Source of the DNA: Prevotella sp. UBA3294
GTDB lineage: Bacteria > Bacteroidota > Bacteroidia > Bacteroidales > Bacteroidaceae
Length of the DNA stretch: 14,438 nt
Reading direction: 5' to 3'
Assembly (NCBI GenBank): GCA_002361535.1
Contig: DETG01000083.1
Span: forward strand, 1 to 14,438
In this document: positions 1 through 6,747 of the stretch, in pieces
Numbering within the stretch: the first letter of the stretch is position 1
How the letters are laid out: each line of letters starts with the position of its first letter
Translations under genes and position numbers: made by a program
Notes under the pieces: model-generated
The model's input: the letters and a program-made list of their open reading frames with translations, nothing else
Database searches by the model: none
Told to the model about the DNA's origin: nothing

Positions 1-186
1 CTTCCATCGACATTGTCTCTGTTTGCTCAGAACGCTTATATCCGGTAGTATATTTATTGAAGCTTGACGGTTTATTCTACCCGAAATGATATCAATCATT
101 TCGCTTCTTGTACTACTACTTCTCTGTTTTATGTAAGACTTTCAAAGATCTCTTTCTTGTCGCTCATCAGGACTCTCACTGAAAGC
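1..186 (-). other. Leader of an rRNA operon (16S gene off the left edge)
   Basis: Read on the minus strand, the segment after the promoter resembles known Bacteroidales 16S leaders: ATCCGCTTTC near the start site, then GATCTTTGAAAG (150-139), similar to the boxA antitermination element (TTCTTTGA type), then AGTAGTAGTACAAG, then an A-rich stretch. There is no open reading frame on this strand that looks like a gene. The 16S gene itself is not visible, so the leader is probably cut by the window edge. What is seen: the promoter, the boxA-like element and a hairpin. What is inferred: that 16S rRNA follows. Confidence 0.7.
82..103 (-). other. Perfect 9-bp hairpin in the rRNA leader
   Basis: CGAAATGAT (82-90) and ATCATTTCG (95-103) are perfect inverted repeats with a 4-nt loop. 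The hairpin lies about 80 nt into the leader transcript, between the boxA-like element and the window edge. No U-run follows on the minus strand, so it does not look like a terminator; a role in antitermination or rRNA processing is possible but unproven. Confidence 0.6.
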
Positions 187-191
187 GGATG

Positions 192-223
192 CAAAGGTAC
201 GGCTTTTTTCCGAACCGCCAAAA
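192..223 (-). promoter_or_regulatory. rRNA operon promoter (Bacteroidota consensus)
   Basis: On the minus strand the sequence reads TTTG (222-219), a 19-bp spacer, then TACCTTTG (199-192). This matches the Bacteroidota consensus TTTG-N19-TAnnTTTG. A-tracts lie upstream on the minus strand (about 224-262), as expected of an UP-like activating region. Transcription should start near 185 and run leftwards out of the window. The strength of the match and the leader that follows suggest an rRNA promoter; that assignment comes from recognising the leader, not from a visible 16S gene. Confidence 0.8.
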
Positions 224-342
224 CTTTTCATGATTTTTTTCACCGGAAGGCGTTTTTTTTCCGCTTTCATGACAAAAGGAGGAAGGAGGAAGAGGGGGAC
301 ACCTTATTATTATATATAGGACCGGCTCCGGAATGCTTCGCT

Positions 343-374
343 CGGGGGTGCGGGGGTGCGGAGGTTCGAGGGTG
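343..374 (+). repeat. G-rich 8-bp tandem repeat
   Basis: Four successive 8-mers read CGGGGGTG, CGGGGGTG, CGGAGGTT, CGAGGGTG, the last two diverged. The run of closely spaced G-tracts (344-348, 352-356, 370-372, with shorter GG pairs between) could permit a G-quadruplex. It looks like an intergenic microsatellite; no function can be read from it. Confidence 0.7.
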
Positions 375-402
375 CGAGAACGCCAAACCTGTATTATTAG
401 TG

Positions 403-478
403 TGAAGATACAGAGGATTGAAGAGAAGTGAGATGTGAGAGGAGAAGAGAGTTGAGAAGGAAGGGAAGGAGAGGAAGA
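403..478 (+). repeat. Purine-rich GAGAAG/GTGAGA tract
   Basis: Nearly all purine on the plus strand, built from loose heptads such as GAGAAGT, GAGATGT and GAGAGGA. Similar tracts occur at 1217-1274 and 6611-6660, always between genes. The resemblance suggests one family of intergenic simple repeats in this genome. Confidence 0.55.
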
Positions 479-607
479 CCAATTAAAAAGATCTCTGATT
501 GGTGAAAGAAGTGAACAAAGGAAATGATCTCTTCATAGAACTGAGCAATAGAAAAACGTTGGTGGGAGGCAATAAAACGAAATGAAGGCCGTTAAACAGA
601 AAAAGGC

Positions 608-1216
608 ATGGACATGAAAAGACTAATTATTATTGCGTGTTGTCTGTTGGCATTTGTGCCCATCAAGGCACAGTGGGACTTTGGCATCAAAGGGGGAGTC
701 GGTTCAACCACTCAGCAGATGGGTAGTCATTGGGATACCAAGAACAAGTTGGGCCTACTGGCAGGAGGTCTTGTCACATACGGGTTAGGTGACCATTTTG
801 ACTTGCAGGGTGAACTTTATTATGCGAATAGAGGGTTCAAGACAGACATCTGGCTTGATTTGAACGCATCCAAATCATCCGACTGGTATTTCACCTATCA
901 TTATCTCTGTATGCCGGTAATGCTCAAATACTTCCCGATGAAGAAGGGTTTCTATGCGGCAGTCGGTCCACATATAGCCTACTTGTTAGATTACAAGAAC
1001 GACATCAAAGACTGGCCTGCTAACGAGCCACGCGAGAGATTAGATTGGGAATCAGGATGTAACCGTATTGACGTCGGTCTTTCGGCAAGCCTTGGGGTCA
1101 TCCTGAATAACGGCATATTCGTTGATGCGCGTTACAATCTTGGGCTGACAGACGCCCTCAAGGATGGAGAATCCAAGAATAGAGGTTTTGAGTTGAGTGT
1201 AGGGTACTTTTTTTGA
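608..1216 (+). CDS. Outer-membrane beta-barrel protein (porin family)
   Basis: This 202-aa protein begins with a classic signal peptide: Lys-Arg, a hydrophobic stretch, and a likely cleavage after IKA at residue 21 just before QWDFG. The mature part has repeated alternating strands separated by turns (FGIKGGVG, FDLQGELYYANRGF, VMLKYFP, FYAAVGPHIAYLL, FVDARYNLGL) and ends in VGYFF, the terminal aromatic expected of an outer-membrane barrel. Length and pattern fit the small barrels of the OMP_b-brl_2 type, with about eight strands. Such proteins sit in the outer membrane; their ligands are mostly unknown. Translation could start at residue 1 or at Met3, two codons later, which fits the signal peptide equally well. 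It stands alone and is convergent with the C-S lyase gene. Confidence 0.88.
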   Translation: MDMKRLIIIACCLLAFVPIKAQWDFGIKGGVGSTTQQMGSHWDTKNKLGLLAGGLVTYGLGDHFDLQGELYYANRGFKTDIWLDLNASKSSDWYFTYHYLCMPVMLKYFPMKKGFYAAVGPHIAYLLDYKNDIKDWPANEPRERLDWESGCNRIDVGLSASLGVILNNGIFVDARYNLGLTDALKDGESKNRGFELSVGYFF

Positions 1217-1271
1217 AGAGGAGAGAGGAGAGAGATATAAGAGGAGAGATAAAATGAAGAAAGAGGAGAGA
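1217..1271. repeat. Polypurine tract between convergent genes
   Basis: The 55 bp between two convergent stop codons are almost entirely A and G on the plus strand, with a 15-bp mirror-symmetric stretch (AGAGGAGAGAGGAGA) near 1219-1236. There is no stem-loop, so it does not look like an ordinary intrinsic terminator. Mirror polypurine tracts can form triplex DNA; whether this one does is speculation. Confidence 0.5.
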
Positions 1272-2447
1272 TTATCCGAGTTTTGTCAGTAATCCCTTCT
1301 CCATTCTCACCAGTCCTTCTGCTAAGACCTTTCGTGGGCAGGCAATATTCACCCGGATGAACGCATGGTTCGTCTCTCCATACATTTCCCCATCATTCAC
1401 CCATACCCGCTGTTGACGAAAGAGATCATCCGCGATTTCTCTTGAGGACACCCCCAGCACCGCGCAATCCACCCATACCAGATAAGTTCCCTCCAACTGG
1501 ATGACAGGGAACTGTGGCAAATGCTCTGAGAAAAAGTCGCGAAGGAAGCAGTAGTTCCCGTACAGGTACAAGTTCAGTTGTCTTAGCCATTCTGCCCCCT
1601 CATCGGTATAGGCGGCCTCGGTAGCTATCACGCCAAAGGGGTTGACATCGCACACCTCGTGCAGATTGATAGCCCTATTGATACGTTCGCGTCTTTTTGC
1701 ATCCTTCACTATGATATTCGCGATTTGCAGTCCAGCAATGTTAAACGCTTTTGTCGGAGCCACACACATAGCACTATTTATCAAGAACTGCTCTGACAGA
1801 GAGGCAAAAGGAGTATATTCATGGTCAGGCATCACCAGTTCGCAGTGGATCTCATCAGCGATTACATACACATCATGCTTGAGACAGATTTTCCCCATCT
1901 TCCTCAATTCCTCCTGTGTCCATACCCTTCCCACTGGATTATGCGGGTTACAAAGTAGGAAAATCCTCACTCGCTCGTCACTGCATTTTTTCTCGAAGTC
2001 ATCCCAGTCAACCGCATAGGTACCCTTTGTATAGATAAGCGGACTTTCCTCGATTATACAGCCCTGATTTCGTATGGACGAGAAAAAGCAATTATATACA
2101 GGTGTTTGTATCAGCACTTTGTCTCCAGGAAGAGTCAGTCCGCGGATGATGGCTGAGATAGCCGGTACTACCCCCGAGGTATAGATTATGTCGGCAGGAT
2201 CCACCCCCTGCATACCATGTTGTTCTTTGAACCAGCGGATCACCGACCGGTAATAGCTGTCCGGCACATGCGTATAGCCAAACACCCCATGATCGACCCG
2301 TCTATGGAGAGCCTCGGTGATCTGTGGCAGCACAGGAAAGTCCATATCAGCCACCCAAAGAGGGATCACATTCTCTTCAGCAGCCTCATCCCATTTTACA
2401 CTATTGGTATGTCGTCGCGGGATGACCTGGTCAAAATCGTACTTCAT
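1272..2447 (-). CDS. MalY/PatB-type PLP-dependent C-S lyase
   Basis: This 391-aa protein belongs to the fold-type I aminotransferase superfamily, MalY/PatB branch, which cleaves the C-S bond of cystathionine or cysteine conjugates to give pyruvate, ammonia and a thiol. It opens with a YDFDQ..RRHTNSVKWD segment and IPLWVADMDF, both typical of this branch. Cofactor residues are visible: Tyr118 in TPVYNC, Asn167-Pro168 and Asn170-Pro171 in NPHNPVGRVW, Asp198 in VIADEIH, and the Schiff-base lysine Lys233 in APTKAFNIAGLQ. Length is normal and no key residue is missing. There is no signal peptide, so it is cytoplasmic. It starts 11 bp after the DUF3737 gene and is probably co-transcribed. Substrate cannot be read from sequence: cystathionine, cystine or S-conjugates are all possible. 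Confidence 0.92.
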   Translation of the reverse strand: MKYDFDQVIPRRHTNSVKWDEAAEENVIPLWVADMDFPVLPQITEALHRRVDHGVFGYTHVPDSYYRSVIRWFKEQHGMQGVDPADIIYTSGVVPAISAIIRGLTLPGDKVLIQTPVYNCFFSSIRNQGCIIEESPLIYTKGTYAVDWDDFEKKCSDERVRIFLLCNPHNPVGRVWTQEELRKMGKICLKHDVYVIADEIHCELVMPDHEYTPFASLSEQFLINSAMCVAPTKAFNIAGLQIANIIVKDAKRRERINRAINLHEVCDVNPFGVIATEAAYTDEGAEWLRQLNLYLYGNYCFLRDFFSEHLPQFPVIQLEGTYLVWVDCAVLGVSSREIADDLFRQQRVWVNDGEMYGETNHAFIRVNIACPRKVLAEGLVRMEKGLLTKLG

Positions 2448-2458
2448 AGTCTCTATGG

Positions 2459-3304
2459 TTATGGTTTGACAATGATCTTGCAGTCAGCAGGCTGTTTGAC
2501 ATGCTCGTCAATAGTGATGCTGCCCACAAAGTCGGCCACCACCCTACCCGTCCGTGGATTCTTGATATTCGTCACACCCCCCTGAATGGTTGCCTGCACA
2601 TCAGAATCTTCGAACATCCGGTCACAGTCTGGGCCGAAGGTACAATCTTCAAGTACCAACTGTTCCACATAGCAGAGCGGTTGTTCGCCAGTGATATGGC
2701 AGCGCACCAGTTTCAGGTTCTTTGAATGCCACCCTAAATATTCCCCGTTCAGTTCGCTATCATAAACGGTCACGTTCTCACACTCCCAGAACGAGTCTTT
2801 GGTTGTGATTTTCGCACGGTGTACCTCAACGTTCTTACAATACTGGAAGATATATTTCGACTCACAGTCAAGGTCTTCCACATACACATTCTCACAGAAC
2901 ATAAAAGGATAGGTACCTTCCCGCAGGGTAACATTCTTTACCCTCAGGTTCTTGATGCGCCAGAATGTCTCGTCAGCATCCTTGAACTGGACATTCTCCA
3001 GTTCCACATTCTCCATCTCCCGGAACAGTTTAGGTGCATCGATGACTGTATCTTTCATCGTCATGTCTCTGCTATACCAGATAGCCGAGCGTGACCCCAC
3101 TTCAAAATAGCAGTTTGTGATGACCGATCCATCCACGTGCCACCAAGGATACTTTCCGAAGAACCGGCATCCATCAGCTTCTATGTTTTTGCAGCACTTG
3201 ATTCCTGATTCCCCCTCGGTGATCGTTACCTGTTCCAGTCGGGTATCATGAATGGCGAACAGCGGACGTTCACCACCGAATTGTTTGTTTTTTATTAGTT
3301 TCAT
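2459..3304 (-). CDS. DUF3737 family right-handed beta-helix protein
   Basis: This 281-aa protein is made of short irregular repeats in which a polar turn (CKNIE, MENVELENV, IKNLRVKNV, CENVYVED, CKNVEVHR, CENVTVYD, SKNLKLVR) recurs about every 20 residues. Such a pattern forms a solenoid like the pectate-lyase or pentapeptide beta-helix. The opening (IKNKQFGGERPLF) and the repeats fit the uncharacterised family DUF3737. It has no signal peptide and no obvious catalytic residues. It is the first gene of a minus-strand pair and lies 11 bp upstream of the C-S lyase, which suggests a shared but unknown role. The start is the first ATG downstream of the TATCTTTG promoter element. Biochemical function is unknown. 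Confidence 0.88.
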   Translation of the reverse strand: MKLIKNKQFGGERPLFAIHDTRLEQVTITEGESGIKCCKNIEADGCRFFGKYPWWHVDGSVITNCYFEVGSRSAIWYSRDMTMKDTVIDAPKLFREMENVELENVQFKDADETFWRIKNLRVKNVTLREGTYPFMFCENVYVEDLDCESKYIFQYCKNVEVHRAKITTKDSFWECENVTVYDSELNGEYLGWHSKNLKLVRCHITGEQPLCYVEQLVLEDCTFGPDCDRMFEDSDVQATIQGGVTNIKNPRTGRVVADFVGSITIDEHVKQPADCKIIVKP

Positions 3305-3362
3305 ATATTGATTTCAAAAATACGAGGTAAGTCCCATTAGTGGTTACTTCTCTTTTCGGTTG

Positions 3363-3370
3363 CAAAGATA
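3363..3370 (-). promoter_or_regulatory. -7 element for the DUF3737/C-S lyase operon
   Basis: The minus strand reads TATCTTTG, a full match to TAnnTTTG, about 60 bp upstream of the DUF3737 start. No clear TTTG lies 19-21 bp further upstream; the region is A/T-rich (TTTCTTTTATC). The position in the divergent spacer supports its use. Confidence 0.6.
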
Positions 3371-3488
3371 CAAAAGAAAAACGAGATAAAAGAAACAAAA
3401 AACGCGGTAATATGTCCCAATTTTCCATAATCATGCAAATAATAAGCACAAAAAATGTGAAAACCGATCTACTTTAAAATAGTTTTTA

Positions 3489-3496
3489 TACTTTTG
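3489..3496 (+). promoter_or_regulatory. -7 element for ino1-lysozyme operon
   Basis: TACTTTTG matches TAnnTTTG, 40 bp before the ino1 start codon. Transcription would start near 3503 and give a short A-rich leader that suits translation in this phylum, where Shine-Dalgarno sequences are often absent. No good -33 element is visible. Confidence 0.6.
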
Positions 3497-3536
3497 CATC
3501 AAATTAAGAAACAAAATCAAAAGAAATTAGTAAAAA

Positions 3537-4865
3537 ATGGGTAAAACAAATGTAAAGCCTGCAGAGGGAAAGCTTGGAATCCTCGTCGTAGGCTGTGGTG
3601 CAGTTTCCACTACATTCATGACAGGTGTCTTTATGACCCGCAAGGGTTTGGCCAAGCCTGTCGGCTCCATGACACAGTATGACAAGATCCGTATCGGCAA
3701 AGGAGAAGACAAACAATACCTCCCCTATCGTGAGATAGTGCCGATGGCAGAACTGAGTGACATTGTCTTCGGCACTTGGGATGTCTATCCCCAAAACGCT
3801 TATCAAGCAGCCATGTATGCCGAAGTGTTGAAAGAGAAAGACATCGAGCCCGTACGTGATGAGCTGGAGAAGATCGTCCCGATGAAAGCCGCTTTTGACA
3901 AGAACTATGCAAAGCGCCTTGACGGTGACAACGTAAAAGACTGCAAGACACGTTGGGAGATGGTTGAGGCATTGCGTGAGGATATCCGCAATTTCAAGCA
4001 GTCAAATGGCTGCGCCCGCATCGTCGTGCTTTGGGCAGCTTCTACAGAGATCTATGTTCCCGTGGAGGAGAGTGTCCACTATAAGCTCTCTGACTTAGAG
4101 GCAGCAATGAAAGCCGATGACAGGAAGCATATCGCTCCATCTATGTGCTATGCTTATGCCGCTCTCTCCGAAGGTGCACCGTTCATCATGGGAGCCCCCA
4201 ACACCACCGTTGACATCCCCGCCATGTGGGAGTTGGCAGAGAAGACCAAGATGCCCATTGCCGGTAAGGATTTCAAGACAGGTCAGACCTTGGTAAAGAG
4301 TGGTTTCGCTCCTATTATCGGCACCCGCTGTTTAGGCCTGAGCGGTTGGTTCTCAACCAACATCTTAGGTAACCGCGACGGTCTGGTTCTCGATGAGCCT
4401 GCCAACTTCCGTACGAAGGAAGTGTCGAAGCTCTCTACTTTAGAGACCATCCTGAAGCCAGAGATCCAGCCCGACCTCTATGGTCACGGAAACGATGAGG
4501 ACACACAGTATTATCATAAGGTACGTATCAACTACTACCCGCCACGTAACGACAACAAGGAAGGATGGGACAACATCGACATCTTCGGTTGGATGGGCTA
4601 TCCCATGCAGATAAAGATCAACTTCCTCTGTCGCGACAGTATCCTCGCCGCCCCGCTCTGCTTAGACCTTTGTCTGCTGAGTGACTTGGCAGCGCGCGCC
4701 GGTCGTTACGGCATCCAGCGTTTCCTGAGCTTCTTCCTGAAGAGTCCGATGCACGACTACACCCAAGGTGAAGAGGCTGTGAACCACCTCTATCAACAAT
4801 ATACCATGTTGAAGAACGCGATTCGCGAGATGGGTGGCTACGAGCCTGATGAGGAGATTGATTAA
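3537..4865 (+). CDS. ino1: Myo-inositol-1-phosphate synthase (inositol-3-phosphate synthase)
   Basis: This 442-aa cytoplasmic enzyme converts glucose 6-phosphate to 1D-myo-inositol 3-phosphate using NAD as a recycled cofactor. The NAD-binding Rossmann motif is near the N-terminus (GILVVGCGAVSTT, residues 14-26). Family motifs follow: VLWAASTEIYVP (164-175), the PNTTVDIP loop (221-228), AGKDFKTGQTLVKS with active-site lysines (242-255), and WFSTNILGNRDG (271-282). The length fits the compact prokaryotic type. In Bacteroides the product feeds phosphatidylinositol-type and inositol-sphingolipid synthesis, where ino1 adjoins a CDP-alcohol phosphatidyltransferase and phosphatases. None of those genes is here. 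Instead its TAA overlaps by one base the ATG of a GH25 lysozyme gene, so the two are probably translationally coupled. The start lies 40 bp after a good -7 element. Confidence 0.95.
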   Translation: MGKTNVKPAEGKLGILVVGCGAVSTTFMTGVFMTRKGLAKPVGSMTQYDKIRIGKGEDKQYLPYREIVPMAELSDIVFGTWDVYPQNAYQAAMYAEVLKEKDIEPVRDELEKIVPMKAAFDKNYAKRLDGDNVKDCKTRWEMVEALREDIRNFKQSNGCARIVVLWAASTEIYVPVEESVHYKLSDLEAAMKADDRKHIAPSMCYAYAALSEGAPFIMGAPNTTVDIPAMWELAEKTKMPIAGKDFKTGQTLVKSGFAPIIGTRCLGLSGWFSTNILGNRDGLVLDEPANFRTKEVSKLSTLETILKPEIQPDLYGHGNDEDTQYYHKVRINYYPPRNDNKEGWDNIDIFGWMGYPMQIKINFLCRDSILAAPLCLDLCLLSDLAARAGRYGIQRFLSFFLKSPMHDYTQGEEAVNHLYQQYTMLKNAIREMGGYEPDEEID

Positions 4866-6613
4866 TGAAACCTGACAAATACAGAAGCAAGACAGCAGTG
4901 AGAGCACTCCTCTCGCTGCTGTTTTTGACGTTAGTGATCCTGTTTGTCCTGGTGCTGCTCCCCCTGATACCGCCCACAGAGGAACAGCTCAGCAGCAGTA
5001 CCGCTCTACTCGAATACGACACTTGCTATGAGATACACATCGACGGAAAGCCAGTCTTCTTTCTGAGCGATTACGACAACTGGACCACCAGCAGGTTGTC
5101 AGTCAGTGAAGACGACATGCCCTACAACACACAAACGGTCACAGGGATCTGGACAAGGCGTACCTTCACCCCACTCTGCCATGGTCGTTTGTTGGCCAAG
5201 GGCACCGACCCCTCCCTATGGGAGCAGGAAGAGAACGTACAGATCCGCCAGACTTTCAATCAGCAGCTGCCCGTACTACGACAGCGCATCCTCACCCTTC
5301 GCAAACGGATCGACGAATTGCACTATTTCCTTCGCGTTCATGATGTGTCAGATGAAGGCTACAATACTGTTGCCGACTATGAGACAACAGCCAGGAAGGA
5401 GTTGACAGATGCCCAGACAATCGTCGGTATCCTCTCCGACAGCACCCGTACAGACAAGATGCAGGTACGGCTCATCCAACGCTACACCCTCCTGCAAAAC
5501 GATTCTTCCGGCAACTGGCATCGTATCCCCTGTCGTATTCTGGAGATGGATGCTACCAGACACACCTGTCTGGTACAAAGCAGCAAACGGCAAAAGGCCA
5601 CCCACTCACAGGCTGTCTATGACAACACACTGTCAGAAAGCTACCGTCTTCATGCCGACTCCCTGCTGTTCTCCCAGCAGGACACGACCAATGCCACCGT
5701 TCCTTACAAAGAAGCCCATTATCAGGGAGAAACCAACCACCAGTGGATTCCACAAGGCCACGGCATCCTAAGCAGTCACGACGGACGGATCTATGACGGT
5801 ATGTGGAACGATGGCAAGCGCAATGGATTCGGTATCCTGCTCAACTCCGACGGTGCCGTACGCATCGGTGAATGGGCAGACGATGTCTATCAAGGTGAAC
5901 GTCCCACCTATACCACCGAGCACATCTATGGCATCGATATCTCCCGCTACCAACACGACATTGGGAAGAAGCACTATGCCATCGACTGGGGGAAGATTCG
6001 TATCACCCATTTAGGTTCAAAGAGCAAGAAAAGGGTCAGCGGTGCCGTTGACTACCCCGTTAGCTTCTGTTATATCAAGAGTACCGAGGGTACGACCATC
6101 ACCAATAAGTATTATGCCAACGACTATGCCGCTGCACGCAGGCACGGCATCCGCTGCGGCGCCTATCATTTCTTCTCCACCCGAACCAGCGGTATCCAGC
6201 AGGCACAACATTTCATCAAGAACACGCAGTTCAAGGAAGGCGACCTTCCTCCCGTGCTCGATGTAGAGCCCTCGGCAGCACTCATCAAGGAGATGGGAGG
6301 CACCGATGTCATGCTCAACCGTATCCAGGTATGGATGAAAGCCGTGGAAAAGCATACGGGTGTCAAACCAATTCTCTATGTCAGTCAGAATTTCCTCAAT
6401 AAATACTTATCCGAGGCCACCAATATCAAAGAGAATTACCAAGTGTGGATAGCCCGTTACGGAGAATATAAGCCAGACGTAAAACTGGCCATCTGGCAGT
6501 TGAGTCCAGACGGCCGTGTCAGTGGCATTCACGGTGAAGTCGATATCAATATCTTCAACGGTTACCGTGATCGCTTTGAGGAATTCCTCGAAAAAAACTG
6601 TATTACGAACTGA
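4865..6613 (+). CDS. Membrane-anchored MORN-repeat GH25 lysozyme
   Basis: This 582-aa protein has four parts. Residues 12-36 form one membrane segment after a short basic N-terminus, so the rest should face the periplasm. Residues 37-280 are of unknown fold and include a helical, possibly coiled stretch (135-185). Residues 297-344 hold about two MORN-like repeats (GHGILSSHDGRIYDGMWNDG; GFGILLNSDGAVRIGEW). Residues 354-575 are a glycoside hydrolase family 25 domain, which cleaves the MurNAc-GlcNAc bond of peptidoglycan. Catalytic-site residues are visible: Asp358 in YGIDISRYQ, Asp466 and Glu468 in VLDVEP, Trp545-Gln546, and Asp560 near the end of the barrel. All look intact. It overlaps ino1 by one base (TAATG) and is convergent with the OmpA gene. 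Bacteroidota GH25 enzymes often have an N-terminal extension; MORN repeats may mediate protein or lipid contacts, which is inference. Confidence 0.93.
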   Translation: MKPDKYRSKTAVRALLSLLFLTLVILFVLVLLPLIPPTEEQLSSSTALLEYDTCYEIHIDGKPVFFLSDYDNWTTSRLSVSEDDMPYNTQTVTGIWTRRTFTPLCHGRLLAKGTDPSLWEQEENVQIRQTFNQQLPVLRQRILTLRKRIDELHYFLRVHDVSDEGYNTVADYETTARKELTDAQTIVGILSDSTRTDKMQVRLIQRYTLLQNDSSGNWHRIPCRILEMDATRHTCLVQSSKRQKATHSQAVYDNTLSESYRLHADSLLFSQQDTTNATVPYKEAHYQGETNHQWIPQGHGILSSHDGRIYDGMWNDGKRNGFGILLNSDGAVRIGEWADDVYQGERPTYTTEHIYGIDISRYQHDIGKKHYAIDWGKIRITHLGSKSKKRVSGAVDYPVSFCYIKSTEGTTITNKYYANDYAAARRHGIRCGAYHFFSTRTSGIQQAQHFIKNTQFKEGDLPPVLDVEPSAALIKEMGGTDVMLNRIQVWMKAVEKHTGVKPILYVSQNFLNKYLSEATNIKENYQVWIARYGEYKPDVKLAIWQLSPDGRVSGIHGEVDINIFNGYRDRFEEFLEKNCITN

Positions 6614-6631
6614 GAAGTGAGAGATGAGAAC

Positions 6632-6739
6632 TGAGAACTGAGAAGTGAGAACTGAGAGGTATGATTACACCCAGGAACAAGCACTAAAGCCAATTCTTGA
6701 AGGTAATCATACCTCTCAGTTCTCACTTCTCAGTTCTCA
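6632..6739. repeat. 37-bp perfect inverted repeat between convergent genes
   Basis: The arms 6632-6668 and 6703-6739 are perfectly complementary over 37 bp and are separated by a 34-nt loop. The arms are built from GAGAACT/GAGAAGT heptads ending in GGTATGATTAC. It fills the gap between the lysozyme stop (6613) and the OmpA stop (6748), so transcripts from either side would fold into the same long hairpin. It could serve as a bidirectional terminator or a 3'-end stabiliser, although no U-run marks a standard intrinsic terminator. Purine heptads continue to the left (6611-6631), outside the perfect pairing. Confidence 0.85.
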
Positions 6740-6747
6740 CCTCTCAC

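Larger units (their letters stand above)
224..607. other. Gene-free spacer with simple repeats
   Basis: This 384-bp stretch separates the leftward rRNA promoter from the rightward beta-barrel gene. It holds A/T-tracts behind the rRNA promoter (231-262), a G-rich 8-bp tandem repeat (343-374) and a purine-rich GAGA tract (403-478). Reading frames across it have no recognisable protein character. I could not find a convincing TAnnTTTG promoter for the gene at 608. Confidence 0.6.

Noticed and set aside
64..405. Open frame of 113 codons near the left edge
   Set aside because: It runs antisense through the rRNA leader and promoter and then through simple repeats; no protein family character.
5348..6366. 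Several open frames on the opposite strand of the lysozyme gene
   Set aside because: They are shadows of a strongly coding frame with intact catalytic motifs.
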